Part shown: positions 34,800-43,952 of the stretch, one piece after another
How positions within the stretch are numbered: position 1 is the first letter of the stretch
How the letters are laid out: each line of letters opens with the position of its first letter
DNA from: Valencia hispanica
Lineage: Eukaryota > Chordata > Actinopteri > Cyprinodontiformes > Valenciidae
Direction of reading: 5' to 3'
NCBI GenBank assembly: GCA_963556495.2
Contig: OY747716.1
Span: 48,076,318 to 48,140,317, forward strand
Length of the DNA stretch: 64,000 bases
Position numbers and translations under genes: made by a program
Notes under the pieces: model-generated
The model's input: the letters and a program-made list of their open reading frames with translations, nothing else
Told to the model about the DNA's origin: nothing
Database searches by the model: none

Positions 34800-35186
34800 T
34801 GTTACGGCTTGACGTTCAAGAACCCAGACGCAGAGATTGAGGCTTGGTCTCAAAGGACTAGTTCAAGGTGGGTTTAATTATAGCAACAAAAAATCACCAC
34901 ACTCAGTGGGAAAAGGGAAGCTCCAGAGAACAAAACAAATGGACAGCATGTGAGACCTGAAAAAAAAACCAGACTGGACACAAAACGCTCCAACACAGAG
35001 AACAGAAAAGCAGCAGCTTAAGTAGGCATGAGACTAATCAGCAGATCAGGTGCAGCTGTGAGCTCCTCTAGCAGAAAGTAGAGGATGGGCAGCAGCAGCA
35101 AGGAGGAATCACAGCTGACCTGCACAGGACGAGCATAGAAAACAGGAATTAAAAAAAAAAAACAACAACACAAGCAGAATGTGTCA
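34800..35186 (-). repeat. Gypsy 5' LTR
   Basis: 387 bases. It differs from the 3' LTR by CTCCTCC to CTCCTCT (near 35068) and by small changes in the A-rich run near 35149-35165. It provides promoter and RNA start for the element. Confidence 0.93.
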
Positions 35187-35309
35187 AATACACCTGCGCA
35201 TATTTGAAATAAAGATGCTTCAAGGTCCGTGTAACGCTTATCAGTTCAATTTTCTAAACACAAATGGACATTTGGAAAAACAGAAAAATGGATTCAAATA
35301 TCTAATTTT

Positions 35310-35830
35310 TCTTTTTTTTTCACCGTGACAAATTAAAAAATTGGATTTTTAAACTGTTTTTCCAATTTTCTGTTTTCATTCAGATGATCAGAAATTTAGA
35401 AAATTGTGTAAAAATAGCCTCTGGGCTCCAATTATTCAGTACTGCAATGATATTCTCTCCCTTGTTCCACGTAGTTCTATTACGTTGCGCCGGTTGTGAG
35501 AATGGACATAGACATATATAAACATATATTCAGACTAACCCGCAGGCTAACAAGCTGCAACCTAAGCTATAGACTGAATATGAAAGCGCGATACAGCTTT
35601 ATGTATCTATTCTTAATATAGCCTTCAGTCTGTAGATAGAGCCAGGCTGTATCTTCTACAGAATAATAGATAATAATTATAGAATAACAATTGAGTATTT
35701 GGAGCCCAGATGCAATTTTGCAATTTTCAAAATTTCTGATGCTCTGAATGAAAACAGAAAATTGGAAAAACAGTTTAAAAATCAAATTTTTTAATTTGTC
35801 AAGGTGAGAAAAAAAAAGAAAAATTGGAGC
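35310..35830. mobile_element. Palindromic element with about 125-bp inverted arms
   Basis: The left arm (about 35310-35440) includes 'aaactgtttttccaattttc' and 'agcctctgggctccaatt'. The right arm (about 35690-35830) is its reverse complement ('gaaaattggaaaaacagttt', 'ttggagcccagatgcaa'). A centre of about 250 bases separates them. The structure suggests a fold-back MITE, but I cannot name a family or fix its ends. Confidence 0.65.
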
Positions 35831-36287
35831 CAAGGTGGGCGGTGCCATGAATACTAATTTCCTCTGTGACTTAGAGGAGACTAGCTTTTTCTGACTCGCT
35901 CGTTTTTGCCGTCTTTCTGCAGCTAATGCAGGCGGTCGGGTTTGAAGTAAACGTTGTCGTGCACCATGCATTTGCAAATGAGTGACCGATCGGATTTCAA
36001 GAAGAACAAGTATTACAAGGTTTCTCAGTGAATAAGGCCTTTAAAGAATGGCTAACATCAGTCAGTACCGATATTAATGCCAATTATATATTTTGTGCAT
36101 CCCTAGGTTTTGTTTGATGCAGCCCTATGTGGTTTTAGAAGGTTAAGTTGTGGGAAGGTGGTAAAATCCACAAGAAGCTGCAAATTTGTATGTTTGGAAT
36201 GAGACCAAAGCAAAAAGAAAATAAGAAAGTAAATTATTTATGAATCACAGGTCGCAATATTTAACAACTCTAATCATGCTTTCCTAG

Positions 36288-36500
36288 TCTAATGCAGTTT
36301 ACTGTATGCCTACCAACCAGCCAGACCTGTAACCAAATGTTGAAATAAATAAATTTGGAAATACAATTGAAACTAAGTAAATGTGTACATAAACAAATTA
36401 ATGTATAAATAAATAAATGTGTCAGTAAAATTGAAAATAAATAAATATATGAGGATATAAATAAAATGTATTTATTTATTTTCAATTTTGGCAGGATCTC
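36288..36500. repeat. CCAAC-array fragment followed by AT-rich low-complexity sequence
   Basis: The text at 36288-36330 ('gcagtttactgtatgcctac') matches the array at 25.79 kb and marks the right shore of the insertion nest. From 36335 to 36490 the sequence is AAATAAATA-type low complexity. Confidence 0.55.
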
Positions 36501-38075
36501 CATAGCGGCAAACCCGCAACCTAGTAAAAAGATGGTTGGGCGTGGTCTTTAATTACTGATTTGCATAAAAGTGACATAGCTCTCTAAACAGCTCATTCTG
36601 AATTGGGCTGGTGAGATCGCTTCATTTGAGTGATTATTGTGCAAAGAACGTAATTAGCATGTTTTGTACAAACCATAGACCTGTTGTAACTTGTATAAAA
36701 ACAGGCATAAAATGTCCCCTTTAACAAATATCGAGGAAAGAATCCAGCAAAGACAACCGAATAACTTGTTGGAGCTAAGCTTCAACAATAATTATTTTTC
36801 ATAGTTTTTTCTAAGGAAATGCAAACAAATTGTGTTTTTAGTGACAAGCTGCTGGGAACAAAGACGTGAAAATGTTTGTAACCGGACTAAGAACAAGTAA
36901 GAAAGCAGCAAAGGTCTGCCTTTAAAAGCCTGTAGATGAAGGCCTGTCATCATGGAAGGAAAATATGTAGAAATGATCCGGGGTTTTGCACATCACTGTG
37001 TTTTTATTAAGATGATGAAACATTAACTGTGCACTTTAAATGTTTTGAATGAAATGAAAGGTCTTTAATCAGCTGGTGTTCGGGTTGAATGTCAGTGGCA
37101 TTAATTAGGCCTCTAATGACCTGAAAATGAGCTGAGCAGTGAAACGTCTGAGGTTTTCTGCTTCGTGGTTTAACCACAGTGGGAGGTGATTCTGTTCCTC
37201 ATTATTGCACCACTTTGACTCAGTTTCTATACATTTTCCTCAACTTTTCCCTTTTCTATGACCTGAAAGACTCTCTTGGTTTCGTTTTCTTCTCAACCTA
37301 AGCTTTGAAAAATCGGAAGCGTCTGTGTTTAGGGGGCATTAGGCTCAAGCATAAACCTGGCAAGTGATGCTGTGCGTGTGTGCCTGGAGGGGTGTAATAG
37401 TCCACACTGTACCCAATTAATGTGAGTGCTCAGTGGCCCGGACATAACCCGCACACCGACTGTCGGCATCCATCATTTTAAACACCGTTAGCTTGAAAGT
37501 GGAGGTTTTTCTACAGGCAGTCAGTTTTAAATGGATTTATCCTGATTGCTGCTTTATTGTAAACTTTTTTTTCTTTAGATTCTTGATTTTTTTTTTATTT
37601 AGGAGAAGATTATCTTGGAGAAGGAAGACTTGGAGCAAAAAGGGGCAGGAGTGGGATCCTTGTTTGGCTGCACGGAGGAATCACGTCGTGCCAAAGGGAC
37701 TATTTGCTCTGCAGAGCTGAGGAATTCCCACCAACCTGCAGGCAGACTCAGTTGGAGACGTTTTATTCTCCGAGGAGGGGGTGGAGTCTGAAAACAAACA
37801 GTAAACGGAGGGAATGTTGGCTCTGAACCAGATATTTACATACTGTTATGCGTCATGAATATGTTGTTCAAGTTGAGTTAAAAACCCGGGTAAAGATGCA
37901 TAGACGGGGTTAATCTTTGAATTCCTCCATCTTTCTTTTTGGTCGGTTTAAGACGACAAACTTTGTTATGGAAGACTAGCACGTTTTTGTTTCTTTACAT
38001 AAATCTTTACATAAATTACCTTTGTGGTCATTAGAAAGAGATTGAAAGGTCAGACCTGAAACAAAGCCTTAAAGA
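36501..38075. other. Unannotated stretch with possible non-coding conserved sequence
   Basis: No exon is supported. A homeodomain-type site cluster lies at 37098-37120 (ATTAATTAGG facing CCTCTAATGA) in a background of ordinary complexity. It could be regulatory, but this cannot be shown from one sequence. Confidence 0.25.
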
Positions 38076-38485
38076 ATTCAGAAATTCCGACGTCCGAGTG
38101 TGGAGGAAAAAAGCAACTGAAATGCCTCCCAATGTCGTACTTCCCACTCGGAAAGTCTGAGATCTTTCTTTGCTCCGACTTTGACTTTCAATATGGCCGC
38201 CCCTTGCGTCAACAACTGTGAGTGGTGAAGGAAACATGTTTATTTTACAAGATCCACTTGACAGAGTACATCTAAAATCAATATTACAAGTAGAGCCTCC
38301 AGCTCTTAACAAAATAAAAGTGGTGTTTGTATATGGAAATAAGAGGAACTATCAACTATGGCTACCAGGGCGTCGCCATATTGGCATCATTGGCAAAATC
38401 CCGACTTTTCCGACTTTGTTAACTTGAACTTTGTTTACTCGGATGTGACGTCAAACCCACTCCGAGGTTCCTAGTTCTGAGGTAA
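38076..38485. mobile_element. Probable MITE with CCGAC/GTCGG-rich ends
   Basis: Segments 'aattccgacgtccgagtg' (38090) and, in reverse from the right side, 'ggaacctcggagtgggttt' form imperfect inverted ends. Inside are further CCGACTTT/AAAGTCGG blocks. A relative seems to lie at 11.43-11.56 kb. Boundaries are approximate. Confidence 0.4.
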
Positions 38486-39699
38486 ATACAACGGACCAAT
38501 AATCCAGGTGTAAAGGGAACGTCTACTTGGTACAAATCTAAATATGATTGGGTGTTACAAATATACATGTGCCGACCAGACGTAGCTTTAAAATCAGTCA
38601 CAATGATCTAACCGATTGTTTACCCTCTATGAAATAAACTCTACAAGAAGTTTTTCAGTTTGTTTTGCTGTTTTATTGGAGGATGTTTCCTAAATGTTCA
38701 GTTGGACTGAGGTGGTGGGATTCTGGCCTGTGGGGTGCAGTGGACTCATCTTGATCTTATATACACCAGTTCAAGATGATCTATTTGACATGGAGCTTCA
38801 TCCTGCTGGTAGTAGGCATTAGAACATGCATCCACTCAGATCCGGTGCTAGAGAAATTTAGCTGGGGTGGCCCAGTAAACAGTGTCTTTATTTAAACCAC
38901 TTAGCAATTTTATGTCCCGTCGGCGGTACGTTACATACTTCCGGGTCAAATCTGGATTTTTTTGTTACATCCTTTCTACGTATGTATACATATTGTACAT
39001 CATTTGAAAGCTACGATTCTTGAGATTTTAATGAGGTACGCCAATCAAGTATACAATAACTGTAGACAAAGTAAACACTTTTGGCAAACCACTCAGAAAG
39101 CAAATAATGTACAACTCACTGTTTGAATTCTCATATCAATAACAGAACCGAACCATCTAGAACACAAACGGTTTTTTACGTCCACAAGGGTGCAATTAAT
39201 GTCCTCCAGTAAAATAGCTAGTCCACAACAAGTCTTACGTCCACAGTCCAACATAATCAGCCACTGGAAACCTTGATGATTCCCTTCGTTGTATTTCTCA
39301 CAAAGTTTTCGTCATAGCTACCGTTGGCATGCTCACATTAGCCTAAAAATCCCACAGCACCTTGCTTCTTTTTCTTGTTTGTGAGGTTTATTGGTGGCTG
39401 GCAAACAACTAATTGGTGCATTACTGCCACCAACTGGTATGGAGTGTGGACCAAAACGTCACTCAAGGTTACACTTTCCTCTCTAAGACTGGTGATGTAT
39501 TAGCATCGTCCCTGCTTGTGCTAGCATTGCTCTTGTTTTAATTAAGCCAAACTCTAATGTCAATTTTGGGATACACCCATATCAGAGTATCTTCTTTACT
39601 GCCTCCAAAAGTCCCAATTAATAGCTTACAGCCCCCTCTGCTGGTTGACTTGAGTCAATACATTGTACGGTTGCAACTCCATTTACTCAGGCGTTGTAA
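38486..39699. other. Unannotated stretch
   Basis: No gene is recognised. Repeated 'cgtccaca' phrases at 39178-39245 hint at a decayed repeat. Confidence 0.35.
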
Positions 39700-39830
39700 T
39701 CCGTTTTGGGCGGGCGCGATACGCGATACCTGAATGGGTGGGTCCCCGCATCGTCAGCACTAAGGACCCTGAAGCGGGCTGAGAAAACATCCCCACAGCA
39801 TGACACCCCCACCACCACCACCACCACCAG
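39700..39830 (-). pseudogene. Tc1-like transposase fragment with (CAC)n
   Basis: The minus strand at about 39774-39806 reads GVMLWGCFLS, the Tc1 transposase block next to the second catalytic Asp. It adjoins a short CCA/CAC microsatellite (39805-39829). The rest of the transposase is unrecognisable. Confidence 0.45.
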
Positions 39831-39930
39831 GTTAAACTGTTAATACAAGGTAGGATGGATTAAGGATTTCCTGTTGTTTACTCCAAACCGTCTTAATGTT
39901 GCAGCTGAAATCAAGACTCGTAGGTTTAGG

Positions 39931-40905
39931 CAACTAGTGCCGTCGAGAGATTAAAAAAACGTTGAGATTAATTTAATATGGTCTGTAATTAATCTAATTA
40001 ATTTTTTTTTTATCTCACCTAATTGCTGAGAAAAGCCCTTATCTTGAGGTATTTTCATTTAAATTAATTACATTGTTGTGTGTGTATAACAAAAGATTGA
40101 TATATATATTACAAAAAAAGAGGCTTTATGAAGTCATGTATTGTATTTAACAAACTTGAACAGATGCAGTCTCAGCCATTTACATTCTGCTGTTTTTGAG
40201 ACTAGTCCCAAGTGGTGCCTGCAACCTTCTGCTTCGAGCATGCACGATTCATTAGCATTCTGGACTCAGTGGGGTAAATATCTGCTCTGACTGTGTTTCA
40301 CAACTTTCTTTACGTCGCATTTCTTCGATTCTTCCGTATTCTTTTTTGTGGACCTTCCTCAAGTGGTAAAAGAGGTTTGTTGTGTTGGCGTCGGGTGCGG
40401 AAACAGTCTTTTGGCAGAGTTTGCACATGACTGTCTTCTGCTCCATGTCAGAGCTCTTGAAGCGAAAATACAACCAAATCACTGACGTACCCCCACGTTT
40501 CGGTAAAAGTACTTCCTGGGCTGCTGCCTGCGTAGGAGTTTCAGTTTGTTGCGACTCCGGGCATTCATCTTCGACCTCTTGCGTCTCCATCTTTAAGCAC
40601 TCACGAGTTAACTAGCGTAAAGCATGTCGCAAAGCATGTCGTAAAGCATGTCGCAACAACGTAAAGCGTCACATTTGTGAAAAAGTTAATTTTTATTCTT
40701 GATTATCACTTATATAAAAGGTAGACTATGCATTGCACAGCGACAAGACATTATCATTCATTTGTCATAGCCTGTTTAATGCAATGTTTTCTTTAGTAAT
40801 TGATAAAATTAGGTTAGAAACGATAGAAGAGAAATCGGACGATAGACACTGTTCTATCGTCCCCACGATATATATCGTCATATTACCCAGCACTACCTAC
40901 AGGCA
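39931..40905 (-). mobile_element. hAT element 5' half with BED-finger exon
   Basis: On the minus strand a terminal end TAGTGCTGGGTAATAT (about 40903) leads through ATCGTC-rich subterminal sequence and an untranslated segment into the coding exon at 40590. The other end of the element is missing, and the left boundary (TAGTGCC near 39934) may belong to another repeat. 'gcaaagcatgtcgtaaagca' repeats three times at 40622-40660. Confidence 0.6.
40252..40590 (-). pseudogene. hAT transposase N-terminal exon (BED zinc finger)
   Basis: A 112-residue frame: an acidic Q/E/T-rich head, then VIWLYFRFKS, a C-x2-C pair (CKLC) and an H-x4-H pair (HLRKVH). This is a complete BED-type zinc finger as found at the N-terminus of hAT transposases and ZBED proteins. 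In an intact element it would bind the terminal repeats. The frame ends soon after in EQIFTPLSPEC with no catalytic domain following, so this is a truncated transposon gene. A host ZBED gene is unlikely because the hAT terminal repeat lies about 310 bases upstream. Confidence 0.65.
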
Positions 40906-41579
40906 ACATGGTTTCCAACCGGTTATTGTCCAGTTTTGAGCCTTCATGAATGATAGCCTAATTTTCCTGTTCGTTTAGGAGGAACACACGGTCTGCACTC
41001 CCTGTTTCTGTAGCGCATCTCCTTCAAGGCCTTTTGCGCATCTTGGTTAGAAGAACTAGTAGCTGGGTGAGCTACTGTTGGCTTTTTGTCTTCTTAAACC
41101 AGTCTACCCATTCTCCTCTGCCACTCATTCTATTCAGACACCTCCTCTGTAAACCTTAGGGATGCTTGTGCAGCAAACTCTGGCCTCCACCTCCGCTGGC
41201 AACAAAGTAGCTTCAATCCCCTTTCTTTCTTCCTACGGTGCTTAATTTGAACATCAGAAAGTCGTCTTCACTGCTTCTAGACACTTAGATGCGTTGAGTT
41301 GCTGTTTCTGGCTGATTTGCTGCCGAGTTGTGTACTCCATTAATCCCATCTGAACAGCTAAACCCCGGCATTATAGGTCCCCATGATTAATTGTTAAGCA
41401 GGAGGACTACTGGTAGGTCCAGTCAAACCAGTAAGCCCTACCAGGCCCAAACATGAAGCAGAATCATTCATGAAACCATGAAGAGTGTGACGAGTTGGGG
41501 TTCAGTTGTAAACGAGACCCAGCAGGAAGTCTTCCCCTCTGTTTGGGTACGTTTTACTGCCTGTTTTACATTGCAGTGG
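40906..41579. other. Unannotated stretch
   Basis: No gene or classified repeat is seen. Confidence 0.4.
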
Positions 41580-42335
41580 TACTCAATGCACAAAGGTATT
41601 TGTTTGGTTATGTGACACTGACGCAGCACAGGATTATGGGATGTTTAACTTAAGCAGAGACTCAATGTAGGCGGTGTGGTTGTTTTTCACAGTGTCTAAA
41701 AGTGTAGGGAATATTTATATCCTTTCCTATAGAGGAACACCATCCTCTGGTTTTGAATGTTGTGCAGCTGGAAGGAGTTTTGCTGATACTTTTTAAACTT
41801 CTGGGCATTTGTAATGATGCATAACCACAGCAACAAGGTGGTTTACAATTGGGAGGAGCTGATTACCATCAATAAAAGCTAAAAAAATACCTCAACTGCA
41901 GCCACAAATACCAGATTAGATAAAAAGGAAGCGCAGAGGATCCAGAGCAGAAGCAAAGAGGAGAGAGAAAAGGAGGAAGTTCAAACCACCTCCTCCGTAG
42001 ATCATTATGGGCAATGTGAGATTGTTGGCTAACAAGTTGGATGCTGTGGAACCTCTTGAGATTAGTGTGCAAAAAAATGATTCTTTGTAAAATGAAGTAC
42101 GTTATGGACAACCATGAGCATTCTCTTCATCAGACTGTTTTACAACAACAGAGCTTGTTCAGTCAGAGGTTCTAAAGATCTGCAGAGCGCTACAGGAGAT
42201 CATCCCTCCCCACGGCCATCCGCATCTACAACAAATCTTTGAATTCAATTAAATAATATATTTTATTGGCCATAATGACAATATTAATATCGGCCTAAAT
42301 TTCCATCGCATTTTATTGCATTTAACTTTTCATTG
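41580..42335 (+). mobile_element. hAT fragment carrying an internally deleted Rex1-type LINE
   Basis: 41600-41715 matches the right half of the hAT at 29.4-30.1 kb, and the right end GCATCCCTA (to 42334) is a hAT terminus. Between them a plus-strand LINE keeps its 5' leader (about 41800-42000), the first ORF2 codons (MGNVRLLANKLDAVE at 42007) and its 3' end ('cgctacaggagatcatccct', 'cgcatctacaacaaatcttt', 42186-42245). Everything between was lost. Confidence 0.6.
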
Positions 42336-43952
42336 CATCCCTAGGTTGATGCAGAAATCAGCTAAATAAAACTCAAGAATAAGAATAATTTAAATCTAGA
42401 AACACTTCAATTATTTATATATTTTTGAGTTCATAACATGCAGATGTGGTAATTCAACGTTTTTATTTATAATCTGATTCAATCATTTTTCTTCCCACGT
42501 TTTCACTTCATCCTTTCTTTTATTCTCAAAGGATTCGTCAGCTGTCAGTCGTATGAAATCTGATTCTGATGAAACGGCGGTAAAACACATTATATATTAA
42601 TTCAAGAATAAGATCCTAGGACAGTCATGCATACTTTATATGAGTATTAGTTGGACTGAGTACAGTTCTGGTCACCAGACAAACTGCAAGACTGTAGGCC
42701 ACAAATTCAAAAGCATATTTTAAACTCAGTGATATGTAAAAAAAAAATGTTGTGTAGTTTTGAAGAAAACGGGGAGAAATGAAGTCACTTTGAAGAAATA
42801 AGACAATAAAATCTGCTCATATTCCAGCCTCTTCATTCTAGATGTTTGCAAAGAAAAGAATGCTTACATGTTGTGGTTTAGAAACCAGATCTAAAGCAAA
42901 AATGGATAAGATCTAAATACTTATTGGTAATTGCAAAAAAAGAAAATCTCAACTAATCATGGTAGTTCTAAAAATTTTAATGTTTACTCCAATGGAATTT
43001 TGCTCCCTGCAGGACATAAAAATGATTTAAACTAATCTAAATTCTCCCAGATGTTGGCAGAAAAGTGACTGTTTAATTTTGCTCAAGTGTTCTAAATAAT
43101 GAAGACACTTCCGTGCTGAAAAATCTTTAAAGTTGCTCAGATTTTTGAATTGCTGCAGAATTTGTCCTAAAAACCTTATTGCATTCAGCGGAGCAATAAT
43201 AAAACGTTGATCTTAATATATAAAATGTTTTGAGGTACATGTGTTTTTGTCTTATTTTGATATTTTAGGGTAGCAGGAGGAAGAACCTAAACATCCAGCC
43301 GTAATTACTAATTAAAGACTTGAGCGCATCCATTCATTGAAGTTAGCTACGAAGAGTCTCTCCCTAATCCATTCTAGATAAATCATGAAAATAAACTAAA
43401 TAGATTTTTTTTTAAATTAAAAACATTTGGAAAATGCATGTTTTCCTTTTAAAAAAAAGAGCAAATCTGTGACTCAGATCTGCACTTAGAGTTTTGAATT
43501 TTTGATTAAAAAACACATGACTGGCCATCAAGAACTTTGAACCACTTTGGCCTAAAGTTTGGAAACCTGATTTAAATATTAGCTGTATTATTGTTGTATT
43601 TTTCCCAAACTGTTAAAATATCTTTAAGGAAATCTCCTCCTTTCAGCCAGCTGATGATGCGCAGCAATAGTTGGAGAAAGAGTTTCTCCATTAAGGCAGA
43701 GAAAACTCCATTCACTTTCACTTGACTTCAACTTTGTACACCTTGAAACGGAGCTGAGCTGAGTCACGCCTCCTCAACTCGGTTCAGGAGTTTTGGTTGT
43801 TGGAGAGATTTTTTTTCTGAGAAATATCTCTGAGCTGCTCCTCTGTTTGCTTTTAGTCATCACTAATAAATAAAGGTCTTCTATTTCAGGCCTGAACACG
43901 TGTTTCTCTTGTCGGACTCGTTTCTTGTTAACTGGAGCTGAAATATGAAGGT
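42336..43952. other. AT-rich unannotated stretch
   Basis: No gene is supported. No repeat family was recognised between the hAT end and the large inverted repeat. Confidence 0.4.

Larger units (their letters stand above)
31378..35191 (-). mobile_element. Sushi-type Ty3/gypsy retrotransposon lacking reverse transcriptase and RNase H
   Basis: Two direct LTRs (31383-31772 and 34800-35186) bracket gag and pol on the minus strand. They are bordered by the exact 5-bp duplication AATAC (31378-31382 and 35187-35191). Both LTRs start TG and end CA in the plus reading. They differ by one transition and small indels in an A-run, so insertion was recent. The C-terminal chromodomain places it among chromoviruses (V clade, sushi-ichi-like). 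The internal part is only 3.0 kb because pol jumps from the first residues of the RT region to integrase. It should depend on RT supplied by a relative. Confidence 0.9.
30666..36105. mobile_element. Second hAT-like element of the stack
   Basis: The left end TAGGGATGCACTGATA (30666) and the reverse of the right end, TAGGGATGCACAAAATA (36089-36105), share the first 11 bases. Inside each end lies a matching 'gatattaat' block. No exact target duplication is visible. The remainder is later insertions. Confidence 0.5.
29334..36127. mobile_element. Outermost hAT-like element of a nested stack
   Basis: The left end TAGGGCTGCATA (29334) pairs with the reverse of the right end, TAGGGCTGCATC (36116-36127), 11 of 12 identical. 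Everything between is later insertions: a hAT at 29383-30145, a hAT at 30666-36105, a further MITE and a gypsy element. Flanking 8-mers do not match, so either the duplication has decayed or the two ends come from different copies. Confidence 0.5.

Noticed and set aside
40252..40590. Host ZBED zinc-finger gene
   Set aside because: A hAT terminal repeat lies just upstream and no catalytic or host-specific exons follow, so a transposon exon is the simpler reading.
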